From: Papilionanthe hookeriana x Papilionanthe teres
Taxonomy: Eukaryota > Streptophyta > Magnoliopsida > Asparagales > Orchidaceae
DNA length: 64,000 nt
Assembly: GCA_022702705.1 (NCBI GenBank)
Contig: CM040428.1
Coordinates: 102,690,022 to 102,754,021, forward strand
Direction: 5' to 3'
Below the pieces are notes generated by a model, which saw nothing but the letters and a program-made list of their open reading frames with translations, did not search any database and was not told the DNA's origin. The position numbers and the translations under genes are program-made. Positions within the stretch are counted from its first letter, which is position 1. Each line of letters opens with the position of its first letter. Positions 10,952 through 22,722 of this stretch are shown one piece after another.

Positions 10952-11923
10952 TTAACCAAGTCCCCGGCCTCGACCTCGGATGCGTGGGCTAAGAGAATTT
11001 TTACCAAATCGTTGAGAAGGAGCGGTATAAGATTGTTGAACTTGAGCCATACGGTCTTGTCCTTGTAGTTCCTTTGATTCTTCAATTTTGCTTATTACAA
11101 TGTCTCTTGAAAATACTGTTTTCTTCGGAGGAGCATAGTAAGCTGCGTCTTCATGGATGCCTACTTCATGTATTGAAAACGGTTGTAGATCCCCTTTAAT
11201 GCAATGTTCTTGTCCATCTTTGTAGTATTTGATGCGCTGGTGAAGCGACGACGAGACCATATTGTACTCATGGAGCCACAGTCGACCAAGCAGGGTATTG
11301 AATGAAGTATCCGCATCGATGACATGGAATTTTGTAGTTGTTACTAGATTTCCGACTTTCATTTGTAGCGTTGTAGATCCGAGGGCTCTCTCTCCCTTCT
11401 GATTGAAACCTCTTAACATCATTTTATCCATTGAAAGCTCTTGGGCGTCGATGTCCAAGTAAGCTAACGTCCGTAGACTCATTATATTGAGCGACGCTCC
11501 AGGATCTACTAAGACTCTGGAAAGCATGAATCTGCCGATGATGACAGAAATGTAGAGTGGAAGATTGTGATCGGCTGTACCGAGTAGCAAATCTTCATCG
11601 GTGAAAGTTACGCCAGGCTGTTCCTTTATGGTGCAAACTCCATCTGAGGATGTGCTAGCCAATTGCGCTAAGCAAATGTCGGGATCAAGTAGAGCCTTGA
11701 TCAAACTTTCTCTCATCTCCTTTGACAGAATCAGAGCATCGTAAATACTTAGTTTGGCCGGCAACTTCCTGAGATGAGCTAGCACGTTGTAATCCACTTT
11801 ATTTGGGTTTTCAACTTCATTTCGAACTTGTATTTCTTCGCATGTTGGAGGTATTTCTTCTTGAGTGACTATCCGCTTTCCTTTGTCCACTTGGAGTTGT
11901 TCTCGGAGGTAGCACCTTGCCAC
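10952..11923 (-). CDS. E1 retropepsin-type aspartic protease
   Basis: An open frame of 323 codons. Its centre carries the active-site motif LVDPGASLNIMS, a D-x-G-A-S retropepsin signature, followed by the hydrophobic LLGRLWLH segment typical of the flap and C-terminal end in Tat elements. The enzyme would cut Gag and Pol from the precursor. The N-terminal third is a linker following gag (LRKLPAKLSIYDALILS is a recurrent Tat segment). It is in frame with RT downstream, separated by a TAA, but out of frame with the gag C-terminal part upstream. Confidence 0.88.
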   Translation of the reverse strand: MARCYLREQLQVDKGKRIVTQEEIPPTCEEIQVRNEVENPNKVDYNVLAHLRKLPAKLSIYDALILSKEMRESLIKALLDPDICLAQLASTSSDGVCTIKEQPGVTFTDEDLLLGTADHNLPLYISVIIGRFMLSRVLVDPGASLNIMSLRTLAYLDIDAQELSMDKMMLRGFNQKGERALGSTTLQMKVGNLVTTTKFHVIDADTSFNTLLGRLWLHEYNMVSSSLHQRIKYYKDGQEHCIKGDLQPFSIHEVGIHEDAAYYAPPKKTVFSRDIVISKIEESKELQGQDRMAQVQQSYTAPSQRFGKNSLSPRIRGRGRGLG

Positions 11924-11940
11924 TCCTTAAATGCACTTCG

Positions 11941-12864
11941 TTATTTCTTCTTCTTCGGACCCGAGAGGTCCTTCGTATACGAGAAGTCCGAACTGATGTC
12001 AAGTGGAGCTCCTTTGCACTCGATGACTGGCTCCTCACTTCTCGTACTATCGTAGCCGGTGTTGTCGATGTCTTCTTTATCTTTAGTGGAAGTTAATATG
12101 ATTTGAGGATCATTTTGGGAATCGAAATCGGGGTTAGATAGGTTGTGATTAGTTACGTCATCACTAGAGACAGTAAGAACGTAGCCAACATCATTTATAT
12201 CATTATTACGAGACCCTGGAGGGGTATAAAGATAATGATACAAAGTCAAGGGTTTGAGGAATTTCACCCCTGAATCCGAGACAACCAGTCTAACGGGAGC
12301 AGCCCCTATCCTATCCTCCGCGCTATCGTCTTTAATCTCATTCACGATCTCCTTCTTCCTCCACTCTCGTTGCGGTAGCTTCCTCGGCGAAGCTTTCATC
12401 TTAGACTGTGCTGGTGGTGGACTCCGGACAGCGGCTTTCTTTGGAGCAGACTGAATTTGATCCAGGACCTTCTTGAGTTCATTCCAAATTGCACTCCATC
12501 CACCCTTACCGGCATATGGGTCAAGCGGAGAGATTGGCTCGGCTGAAATTACATTTATAGAACCTTTTTCAGGCTCCTTCAGATATTCTTTCGGTATCGT
12601 TATATTTCCTTCTTTGTAATTCCGCTCAAGCCAATCCTTGAAACTGAAGTAGTTCTCAATTGTATGTCCAAGCATCCGGTGATAGGGACAGAAGTTGGGC
12701 TGATCTTTCTTATTCACCTCTTCTGGATTTTTCGGCTCGGGCAACTTGAACTCGGGCTTCTTCAACAGATTCTTGAACATCTTTGCTACAGTATCATCTT
12801 TGAAAGAGTAGTTTCTGTGTAGTCGTTCTGATATTGTAGGAACTGGTCTCCGTCCGTCTGTCAC
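11941..12864 (-). pseudogene. E1 Gag C-terminal part with altered zinc knuckle
   Basis: An open frame of 307 codons following the Gag capsid region but in another frame. Near residues 57-80 it has a CPYHRMLGHTIENYFSFKDW segment, which matches the Tat-type knuckle pattern C-x2-H-x4-H-x4-C except that the last cysteine is a tyrosine. The remainder is a charged, low-complexity linker (PPPAQSKMKASPRKLPQRE, then LYHYLYTPPGSRNN) with no recognised fold. The knuckle would bind element RNA during packaging; loss of the cysteine suggests decay. It precedes the protease, out of frame with it. Confidence 0.78.
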
Positions 12865-13064
12865 GAGTCTCGCTGTCTTCTGGCCAGGCTGATTATTCCT
12901 GCGGTGGACGAGGCCGTCCGTACTTGTTGAAGTTGGCCGTATCTGCTTGAGGTGACTGCTCAGTCTGAATCATCATCGGTTGCTTTCCTTTATCGACCGC
13001 GGCTACTACGCCAGATCTCTTCTCATAAGCCTTTGCTGGTTTCATTTTCTGTCTTTTCTGCAGG

Positions 13065-14103
13065 CTACGTGTGCTTGATTTCTTCTTGTAAACTGCTGGC
13101 CTTACTGAGCAGTTTCTCGAAGGACTTGATTGTGAGACCCTTAAGCATGAAAGCTACAGGACCGTGAATACCCTTGAGTAGTATATCGATCACGTGCTGT
13201 TCTTGTAGCTGGGGTTCACATTTCATGCTTAAGTTTCTCCACCTCAAGATCTAGTCAACTAAAGTCTCGTCGGGCTTCTCACGTTCTACCACGAGATCTC
13301 CTATGGTGACATGACGCTAAGCACCGGCGAATCTTTTTACGAACATGATTTCCATTTCTGCGAAAGTCTTTACCGATCCATTAGGAATTTTAGCATACCA
13401 ATCAAAAGCTATTCCTGACAGGCTACTGACAAACTGACGGAATAATAGCGCTTCACTTCCTCCTGTATTGCAACAGCTGGCTCTGAAGTGCGCTATATGC
13501 TGCCGAGGGTTTCCGGTTCCGTCGAACGTTTTGAAGGTCGGTGGCACGAAGCCTTTGGGGTAAGGTACAACATCAAATTCCTCCGGGTAGGGTCTACCCT
13601 TTGAAACTGATGCTCCGCCTTTGAACTGGGCCAAGGCCTCCTGAACTTGCTGTTCGACGATTTGCTTAAGATCCTTTTCCGGTAGATTCGGGGTTGAATC
13701 CTTCTTTGGAAGCTCATTCTCGTTGGCAGAGGCGACCTCTCTTCTTTCATCGGTGATGTGTATTATCTCAGGCTGATTGATTTCTGGAGTAACTTTCAGA
13801 CGTGACTGAGATTGTCCATGCAATGTGGCCATGGTAGTCATAGCGGCAGTCATCTCCTCAATTCTCTTTTCCAATTGGCTGATCATTTCGTCTCTAGCGG
13901 ACACGACTCTTTGAAGCTTTTCTATTGCGTCCTCCACACGAGGAGCTTCACGCGCAGATGATGTGTCCTGGTATCGCCATGTTGATTTCCATGAATTCAT
14001 TATCCAAGTAATCTGACAGGTGGAAATCATCGTTATCGACTTTCAATCCTTGCTCCTTAGTTAACTCTGAAATCTCTTCACGGAGTTTCGAATTCTATCC
14101 TCC
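13065..14103 (-). pseudogene. E1 Gag (coiled coil plus retrotransposon gag domain)
   Basis: Frame 14030-13317 starts with a heptad-like region (EDAIEKLQRVVSARDEMISQLEKRIEEM), then the conserved capsid segment PTFKTFDGTGNPRQHIAHF, FRQFVSSLSGIAFDWY and FAEMEIMFVKRF. The same frame continues after a TAG (13317-13319) and a second TAG into ILRWRNLSMKC and IKSFEKLLSKAS, down to 13065. Another frame just upstream (about 14103-13980) encodes LREEISELTKEQG and DYLDNEFMEINMAIP, which look like the real Gag N-terminus, so a frameshift separates them. Gag would form the virus-like particle. Confidence 0.88.
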
Positions 14104-14227
14104 ATCAACCCTTCTTCGCCAACGACTGCGAAGCAACGGGGGTGGTGACGATAGGAGTGCCGGACTTATAATCCGTTTGATGATTTTTAGACTTCTCGAA
14201 GTGGACAGGTGCAGCGACTTTCGGTAA

Positions 14228-14692
14228 TCACACTCTCCTCTCAAGAATTGATGCCTCGGGTCGGAATGTCTCAGCGGGGACATCAGAACCAAGAGAGGAA
14301 ATGTGCTCCCTAGAGTGCAGACCATGTACAGAGGAAAGTAACCCTCTCTTCCTCCTCGGGAGTTCTTTGGGTGGCATTCTTGGACCTAGCCGAGACTTGA
14401 CTGGTCTTCGTATCACGGGTGTCGAATCGGTGATAGTTGTCTCAACACGATTTCCTAAACGGTACTTGACAGAAACTCTGCTAGGCTTTTCCATTTTCAA
14501 AATTTCCTCTTTCACTTCTGGGGATATTGCACATCCCATCCTTTTAAGAAGCTTGGCAACAGAACACCTTTCTAATTCAGCCAATCTCCGTAGAAGAGTA
14601 TAAGCTCGAGTGATGGGTGTGGACTTCTTTCCCTCCTCATCACGACTGTGCGATCGTCGGAAGCGCAGCGACAATCGTATGGAGACTTTCAT
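14228..14692 (-). pseudogene. E1 ORF1 downstream part, basic protein, unknown function
   Basis: An open frame of 154 codons that overlaps the end of the ORF1 frame by about 50 bp and lies just before gag. It is strongly basic. Two similar segments, VSVKYRLG and RPVKSRLG, about 20 residues apart, resemble the short V-x-x-RLG repeats found in linkers of plant gypsy polyproteins, which suggests this is a retroelement protein rather than a shadow frame. Function is unknown. It may be the C-terminal half of ORF1 after a frameshift, or a Gag N-terminal extension. Confidence 0.5.
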
Positions 14693-15284
14693 TTCCAGTA
14701 GTACCAGCTAATGGGTGGAACCTACTACCTCGGAGGAGAGGAGAGGTATTCGGTAAACCGAGTTCCTCCTGCTGAGGAATCTCATCAATCACCGGCAAAC
14801 TTGCAGCTTGTGCCTTGGCGGCCTTACGAAGCTTCTGGTTCCTCTTTTGGGATTTCTTCAGCGGGGGAACCTTGGAGCTGGAACCAATCTCAAATACAGA
14901 TGGCAGAGCAAGGCAGGCTTTGTCAGATTCCTCCTCGTGCAAAATTTCTTTCCCTTTAGCAGACGCGGAAGTAGGTAGTGTAACAGCGAAGCCGGAAGCA
15001 GTAGGGCTGACGACTCTCCTTGTCACGGAGTCAACTGGTCTAACGGGGACAGTAGTCATCTTTATCTTCTTAGCAGAAGGGAAGTCTTCATGGGAGTTCA
15101 GATCGAACTCGGCAGATGGTTCTTGTACTTCGGGGGCGGCAATTTTCAGGACCACGAAAGGGGCTTTTCCAAGCACGACTTCAAACTCACTGAAGCCGGC
15201 TCCAAACTGAATCATCGGTGCTGCGAGACGAGCCTCCCGGGAAGAGGGCAAGTCGCAGGAGAAGGTCAGCGAAGGGGTTGACAT
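14640..15284 (-). pseudogene. E1 ORF1 protein of Ogre type, unknown function
   Basis: An open frame upstream of gag in the position of the Ogre ORF1. The open frame has an ATG at 15296, but the ATG at 15284 (MSTPSLTFS) is preferred: the E2 copy starts at the same place with MTAPKLIFS, and both continue to a shared I-(R/Q)-FG-x-GF motif near residues 25-33. The rest is Ser/Pro/Lys-rich (for example PPLKKSQKRNQKLRKAAKAQ, a likely nuclear-type basic cluster) with no recognised domain. The protein's role is not known in any Ogre element. The frame ends at 14640 and a second basic frame takes over. Confidence 0.65.
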
Positions 15285-15296
15285 TTCGACTGTCAA

Positions 15297-15870
15297 AAGA
15301 AACGTTCCAAAATTTAGGAAGGGCCAAAGACCTTGTCATCACAGTGTAAACACTATGCAAAAGATCGTTCTGTAAACTGGGTAAAATTTTTTATTTCATT
15401 TAATATATTATTATTTTCTCTTATCATATTTTGTTTCTTCTTTTTCTTTTATTTTCTTTTAGATTTTCATGTGTTTGTTTTAAATGATATTTAAAATTTT
15501 AAATATGGATTAACTTACCGAAGGTAGAAAGTTAAATCCAAGAGGCAGAAGAAGAAGGTGAAGCAAAGGACCCTGCTGAGGATCCCTTTTCACAACGCAC
15601 ATTGCCCAAGTGGAATTAATCCACCAACACGCCTATTGGGGGTCCGACCCCACAAGATCAAAAGAAAAATCCTAAGGATCCCTGAACCTCTCTATTTAGG
15701 AGTGGCTAAACAGATGGTCCTGAAATCCAGGAGAGTTGATCATACTTTCCCAAGAAAGAAATGGGTAAAGTACGTCAACGGAAGAATGGAAGTTTGATAC
15801 ACTAGGGGCATGGACTTACTACCGATTTATGAAAGCAAAACCATCTGATCAAAATGGAGAGAGGAACTAG
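15297..15870 (-). other. E1 5' leader between primer site and ORF1
   Basis: Non-coding on the element's strand. It shares recognisable sequence with the E2 leader (34757-35272), including the stretch containing TTTCATAAATCGGTAGT near the primer site and a hairpin at 15692-15713. An 80-codon frame on the opposite strand (15558-15797) has a weak counterpart in E2, but this is best explained by nucleotide conservation of the leader. The segment around 15360-15500 is T-rich. Confidence 0.6.
15692..15713 (-). other. Candidate leader RNA hairpin (E1)
   Basis: On the minus strand CTGTTTAG, a 6-base spacer and CTAAATAG can pair over 8 bp with one G-U wobble. The E2 leader has the same structure as CTGTTTAG/CTAAACAG, fully paired. 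The position between primer site and ORF1 fits a packaging or dimerisation signal, but that is inference. Confidence 0.5.
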
Positions 15871-15888
15871 TCCCCAGCAGAGTCGCCA
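15871..15888 (-). promoter_or_regulatory. E1 primer-binding site, tRNA-Arg type
   Basis: On the minus strand TGGCGACTCTGCTGGGGA lies five bases inside the 5' LTR. It is complementary to the 3' end of a plant tRNA-Arg, the primer known for Ogre-type elements, and would start minus-strand cDNA synthesis. E2 has the same site with one difference. Confidence 0.88.
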
Positions 15889-15893
15889 GAAGC

Positions 15894-18800
15894 TATCACC
15901 GTATTTTTAGGTTTTAAAATTTAATTTAGCTATATATATATATAATTTGGGAAGTAGCATTTGATTTTTTGAAAATAATTTTAAGTTTGAAATTTTTAAG
16001 ATATGAAATCAAACTGATCTCACATCCCAAATAGTTTATATAAACGAGCACCGCACCACAAACTGTGTATCTATCCCGAGGAATAGTCACACTGCTTGAC
16101 GATGGGGCTCGATTAAATAAACTAAAAGATTTGTGACATCCGTTTGGTCTGCGAACCAATTTTATAAGCCGACAGGTTCCCCTACTTAATATAAAAGAAT
16201 TAAGCAGGGTTTATATTACCTGGGTTCTTAAAGTTCCCTATAAGGGCAAGCCCCTATAGTTAATTACATCCTAAATGACAGGAATCCTTTAAGAAAACTC
16301 TCGATAATGATCAGTGGTTTTGCTTTCAAGAATTTCAAAGTTTTAAGGTTTTCAAACAAATTGAATTTTGGAAATTTCAAATAGGGAATAGATCAAATTT
16401 GGAATAGTTTATTTCGGGAGTCCAAAGGAAGAACAGTAGGAGAAGTTGAGGATCCAAGAAGAATCTTGGCAACTTCCCAAACTATCCTATTGTTTGGCTT
16501 CAATTTGGGAGTTTATTTAATGTTTCAATCCTGCCAATTTTAATTAATTAGGACTTATATTTGTATGACGCAGTCATACAAACAGCCTCGAAGATGTGAG
16601 GGTTTATGTCGTACCAAACGACTACCTCGGAGTCCTAAGACCGGTTAGGGCTTAATTTGCAAAAGAAAATTATGCAAATGCCTAACAAAAAGTTGAGGAT
16701 TTATGTTGCACTAGGCAAACTACCTCGAAATCCTATGGCTAGTTGTTTAATTTCTAAGAAAGGTTTAGCTGATGTAGATCCGAGTTTGCTCTTTTGAACA
16801 TGTCCTTCCGCATCCTTGATCGTGCTGCCCTTCGGTGTATTGCCACGAGCTCCTTATTATTGCAGAGGTTCAGTTTTAGAAGGTGAAAAATCAAGAGATG
16901 AGAGAAGTGTTTTGGTTTAGAGAAATCTTAAAATCCAAGTGTTTTTTAATGTTTTAATTAAAACAAATCTTAAAGTTGATTATAACAACACCGGTTAAGA
17001 TCCCACGGTTCCATCCTTTCGGCATCGTTATTTTTATCGAATTCACTTAGTCTAGAAGAATTTGCTAAACTCAACTGAATGAGTTCCACACTTTCATTTA
17101 GACCGTGGGAAATCCCGTTAGCAACACGTGGGTTACATCATCCGAGGTATTCTCGATCATCCAACAAGATGTTTTAATTTAGTTATAATTGTAGTTTTTT
17201 TTTTGTTATGCTGTTTGCGATTAAGTTTTGAGTTGTCTTATATTTTGAAATGTTGTGGCAGTGAATTTTATCTTGCTGTGACTTTTAATTTAGTTTTGAG
17301 TTTCAGTTTTGTGGCCATCCTAAAGATTTCAGTTTTCATGCAACTATCTTATTTATCATGCAAGAAAAGTAAAACCCAGTGTAGGTAAATAAATTGCAAT
17401 AAGGTAAATTGCATCAAAATATAAATGTACCTGGTAGGGTCTTCTCGTCATTCCCAGCTGAAACTTTAGTATTGCATTGTATGTATGTGTTTATAATTTA
17501 GTAGAAATTAAAGCATGCCAGAAAACAGGAAGAAGTAGGACTAACAAGCAGTAGCTACTCAATCCTATGACGTCTATGTTAAGATCCTAGTTGTCTACCA
17601 AGTCCTATGATGTCTATGTGAATTCCTATGTTGTGTTTCAACAAACTTTATTTAATTTAATTGAGGATGGTTTCGTTAAGCAGACATATTAAGTTTAATA
17701 GACCTCAGAGGTATCCAAACAGTCAAAGAAGGATGCGAGTCCATGCTTCCCTCTCATATCCTGATGAAAAGTCTCGGGCTCATTTAGACTTATTATGTTG
17801 CTTAACAATTCACCCTACCTATACCCTTATGCTTAATGAACACAGTTGTTCGGGGTAGGTTGGGGTAGATGGGTTTAGGTGTGGTTTTGATTTGGATTGG
17901 TGGCAATTGGTAGTTTGATTTGGACTTATGGGAGTGCTGTGAAGATTTGTTTGAGTTTAATTGAGTTTGATTTTAGTTTGGAGATTGGAGGATTTGAATT
18001 TGTTTGTGTTTGTATTTGGTTTGGGTTTGAACTAGGTTTGGTTTTGGTTTGAATTTGGTTTTGTTTTCGGTTTGTTTTTTTTTTTTTTTTTTTTTTGGAG
18101 CTAGGAACTTTGAGTGTGGAATGTGAATCGGGGAGGTTGTGTGGACATCGGGTTAAATTTGGGTTACTTCAAGCATTTACTAAGCATAAGGGTATTCTTA
18201 TTATGTTTTCTACACCAAGTTGTGATTTCCTAGGGTCTTTGTAAAGGGAAAAATAAACCATGCCTCAGGAGGCCTATCCTAGGTTTGATTGTTATCGTGT
18301 TAGTATTGTATTGTGGTTGAGATTGTTGTTGTTGTTGTGATTGTTATTATTGTATTATGTATGTTATTGTTTTGTTTTGTTTTGTTTTTGTCTTATGTTA
18401 TTATTGTATGTTATTTTATTCTTATATTAGTGTTAATTTATGTGTTGTTATGTTATTATTATTTTTATTATGTGTTTTTTTAAACATATTATCTTTTATT
18501 TGTAATTAAAATTATTATTCATCTTTATTATTTATTTTATTTATTATCTTTATTTAATTCATTATGACTTATTTACTTTATCATGATTTATTTGTTTTTG
18601 TTTTTTTTGTTTTATTTAACTAATTGGTTGTTATTTATTTGTATTATTTAATTAATTGTTATTTATTTAATTAATTTATTTTATTTTACTTTAACTTAAT
18701 ATTTATTTATTTAAATTATTATCTTTAATTTTATTTTAATTTATTTTGTTATTTAATTTAATTAATTTAATTTAATTTAATTTATTATTATTTACAATTA

Positions 18801-21113
18801 TTATTAATTTAATTTAATTAATTTAATTAATTTAATGTAAAGTATTAGTGTTTAATTTAATAAAATTTAATTTAATTTGTTTTATTTTATTTAATTCAAT
18901 TAATTTAATTTGTTTAGTTTAATTTAATTTATTATTTATTTACATTATTATTTAATTTAATTTAATTTATTTAATTTATTTAGTTTAATTTAATTTATTA
19001 TTTATTTACATTATCAATTTAATTTATTTAATTTGTTTATTTAATTTATTTAATTTAATTTAATTTAGTATGATTTGATTAATTGAATTTATTTAATTTA
19101 ATTTAATTTAATATTATTTACATTATCATTTAATTTTAATTTAATATTCGGTTTTCATTAACTTATTTAACTTAATTTAATTTATTTATTTAATTTAATT
19201 TAATTTTAGATTATTTATTTATTTACATTATCATTTAATTTAATATAATTTTGATTTATTTAATTTGTTTAATTTAATTTGATTTAATTTAATTTATTGT
19301 TTATATACATTATCATTTATTTTAATATTTGATTTTCATTAATTTAATTTAATTTAATTAATTAATTTAATTTATTTAATTTAATTTAAATTATTATTTT
19401 CATTATCATTTAATTTAGTTTATTATCCATTTATATTATTTAAATTATTTTTAATTTATATATATATGTATTATTTATTTTATTATTCTTTATATTCTTA
19501 TCTTTTAATATATATGTATATATATTATAAGTCATTTTTATTTTAATTTATTATTGTTATTAATTATATGTATATTTAAGTTTATCATTTATATTATCTA
19601 TTTATCATTTACATTATTATTTATTTTATTATAAAGGTTTTCATTTTCTCTTTCCTCAATTATTCTTTTCTTTATTTTAAAGTTATGATTATTTATATTA
19701 AGTTATTATTTATTAAAAATTATTATTTACACATATATTTACATTTAGATTATTTTAAAGAGGCATGAAATTTTTATTTGATTATTTTTATTATTTATCT
19801 TTAATTTACAACTATTTTTAATTATTATTATCATTATTCTTTCTTATATTTTCATTATCTATTTAAGTTTATGGTTATTTATTTTATTCTTATCACATTA
19901 TTTTTATTATTTACATATTGTTATTATCTATTTACATATATATATATATTATTATTCTTTATTTATTTATATTTTAGTAGTATTTATTATTATTATTATT
20001 ATTTTAAAATTTAATATAGTGTAGTTATATTATTTATTTTTTAGTGTAGTTATTTTTTTTATATAGTTTTAAATTTAATATAGTTATTTTAAATTTAGTA
20101 TGGTTATTTTATTTAAAATTTAGTAAATTATTATTTAATTTATTTAAATTTACAATTATTATATCACTTATTTGTTATTTATCATTTTATTTACAATGTT
20201 ATTTATTTTAGATTTTTCCATTCATTTTCTTTTGTTTTATTTTTATTTTATCCTTATGTTTATTTCTCTCTTCTCTTTTATTTTTATTTCCTTTATGTTG
20301 TATTAAAAATTTTAAAATTCATTTTTTTTTAAGGTAATAAAAACTAGGTGAAAAGATTAGGTGGTATTTTTGTAAATATCAAACTAGTTAACTTAATTTG
20401 CTAATAACTTGCATAAAAAGAATAGAAATCCTAAGGCTAAGCATGGAATAGCTTGCATGAAAGAAATCTTAAGGCTATACATGGAAATGGATAAATAATT
20501 TTGCATAAAAAAAAAAAAAATCCTAAAGCCTAAGCATGGGAAAGTTTAAATAGCTTGAAGATTTGTGAAAGGGATTAACACATAAATTTTTTTTTTTTTT
20601 TTTTGAAAAACCTATGAAGGAGAATAAGAAAAAAAAAATGTATGTATGTGTGATTTAGACTTTTAAGTTAAACATAAACATGATGATGAACTTTTCCCTT
20701 TAAGAAATTTTGAACTAAAAATAAAAGTAGAGAGAAGGGGAAGATGTTAACTTGCCTTGGAGAAGCACTTGTTGAAAACCTTGGCTAAGAGAGGAAGTGA
20801 GTGATTGTGGCTAGCTTAGAAGGAGGAGAAGGAGAAGAGAGGCTCACGGCTAGAAGGAGTTTGGGGGAGGAATGAGGAAATGTGTAAGTGTGTGTGTAAG
20901 GGAGTGTAAGTGAGATTATGAGAGGGATTTAGGATGAGGCTCACAGCTAGGGAGTGAATGGGCGGTGCGAGGAAGAGATATGGTGGAGGAATGGTGAAGG
21001 TAAGGTGAAAGTAAGGAGGGTAGGGTGAGGGCGTGGTGAGGGAGAGGTGAAGGGAGAGGCATGGAGGAGAGATATGGAGGGATATTTTTTTTATTTCATT
21101 TATTTATTATATT

Positions 21114-21147
<34 letters not shown>

Positions 21148-22720
21148 TGATTTTATGGCTGCCATGAGATTAATTTGATTAATTTTGGTTTAATTTAGGT
21201 TGATTTGAATTATTAGTTCAATTAGGTTCATTTGGGTTTGGGCTAACATAACCTGGGTTTGAGTGAGAATGAGGTCTAGGTGTCTTGATCAATATTGTTC
21301 ATATGATTGTGATGAAGATTTTTCATGAAGACACAAAGTGGTTTTGAGCTCATTTGGAGGTTCAATTTTGGCATGGATTGGATTTTTGATTATTTTGGAC
21401 CATGTTGGGTTCGGGTCAAATTAGATTGGGTTTGAGTGGGAATGGGATTCCGAGGTCTTCAGAAATAATGTATATATGGTTGTATCGAAGAACTTTTATG
21501 AAGACATAAAATGGTTTTGACAAGGTTTAGGGGGAGAATTTGGTGGATTTAAAACATGTGTCCAGCTTGGGTCAAAATGGGGAGGTTTTGGTCCAAAATG
21601 GATTTTGGGTAAGATCTGAGCTCAAATTATGGGCCATTGATGATCCAATTAAGTTTAAGGAGGTGTTATAAAGAGTTTTGAATTGAAATTTTGGAGGAAT
21701 TGATTGGCATTGGCTCACTTTAAGAGTTTTGGGTTATTTAGACCAATTTGGGGATTTTGGATTTCAAGTGGAATTGGATTCAAATGAGGGTCACATTGGG
21801 CTTGAATTTGGTCTAAGTTGATATTGGGGATGTTGAATTTTGGTTTAGAATTGAATGTGATGAAAATTGGGATCAATTGGGTCAAGATTGGGTTTGGTTT
21901 AGGCACCTTTAGGTTAAATGGGCCAAGTTGGGATTTGGGATTGAAAGTGTATTAATTTGGCAAAATTGGCCCATGGTTTAGTTTAACAAAATGAAATTGG
22001 GGACTTTTAGGATTTTTTGGAATTTTTTGAGAATTTTTTGGAATTTTTGGATTTTTGGGAAAAAAGGGTATTTTGGGTATTTTGAGGGTATTGGGGGGTA
22101 TTTTTGGAAATTTTGGAATTTTTGGTCATGGATAGTCAATTTGAGTGGTAAGGAATATCTTGGAATGATTTTTGGGGAATTTTGGTGAATTTTGGTGAAT
22201 TTTAAGAATTTTGGGTAATTTAGGGAATTTTGGGAGGCCGGGGGCCAAAATTGAAACTTTGGAGATTTGAAGGTGGCTTCAAAGTGAGCATGATGTAATG
22301 GTTTAAATTGAGTTATAGATCGAGGGTCACCCTCATTTGGTCCTCTATGTGTTGGTCCCTACCACTTAGTCATAGACTTAGGGCTGGGCTATCCACATGA
22401 GTTTCCAAAGAGTTCAGGGTTGAAATTAGATGTGAAGTGTATGAGTGGTGATCTCCATACCTCCCTCAGGACAAATCCTAAGGTCTGACCACTTATAGGA
22501 GACTTCCCCTAGGATTCCTTATGCTTTCCTTTTTCCTACCAAAAGGTGGAGGTTAGGCCTTAAGCATATGAAAACCCCCTAGTGAAGCAAGAAGAGTTTT
22601 GAATTTCTATGGGGAGGGTTCCATGACTAGTCCTCTAAGAAAATCACCAGGAGAGTCCTATGGCTAGACCCTAGGCTATTCTAAAGAGAGACTAGACCTC
22701 AACCAAAAGTGAGGTCAACA
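15894..22720 (-). repeat. E1 5' LTR (complete, about 6.8 kb)
   Basis: On the minus strand the LTR starts TGTTGACC at 22720 and ends at 15894, five bases before the primer site. The terminal CA appears mutated to TA here; the related E2 LTR ends in CA at the same place. Internal order on the minus strand: a C/A-rich periodic block (22230-21990), a stretch with the direct repeat GCTCACGGCTAG (near 20840 and 20940), a long AT-rich low-complexity region (20340-18470), then a more complex segment (17660-15894) that is the part best conserved with E2. No clear promoter could be fixed by eye. Confidence 0.92.
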
Positions 22721-22722
22721 TT

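Larger units (their letters stand above)
1..22720 (-). mobile_element. E1: giant Ty3/gypsy LTR retrotransposon, Tat/Ogre type
   Basis: Two near-identical direct repeats, 1-5618 and about 17239-22720, flank a 10.3-kb body whose genes all read on the minus strand, so the right-hand copy is the 5' LTR. The body holds, in transcription order, a tRNA-Arg-type primer site, a leader, ORF1, gag, protease, reverse transcriptase, RNase H, a second archaeal-type RNase H, integrase and a tandem array. ORF1 before gag, dual RNase H, very long LTRs and a repeat-rich 3' untranslated region are known hallmarks of the Tat/Ogre lineage. The left LTR lacks roughly 1.3 kb that lies outside the window, so the full element should be near 24 kb. 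It is inserted in Athila-type element A1; the right flank begins ttgag, one half of the expected 5-bp target duplication. All its genes carry disruptions. Confidence 0.93.
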
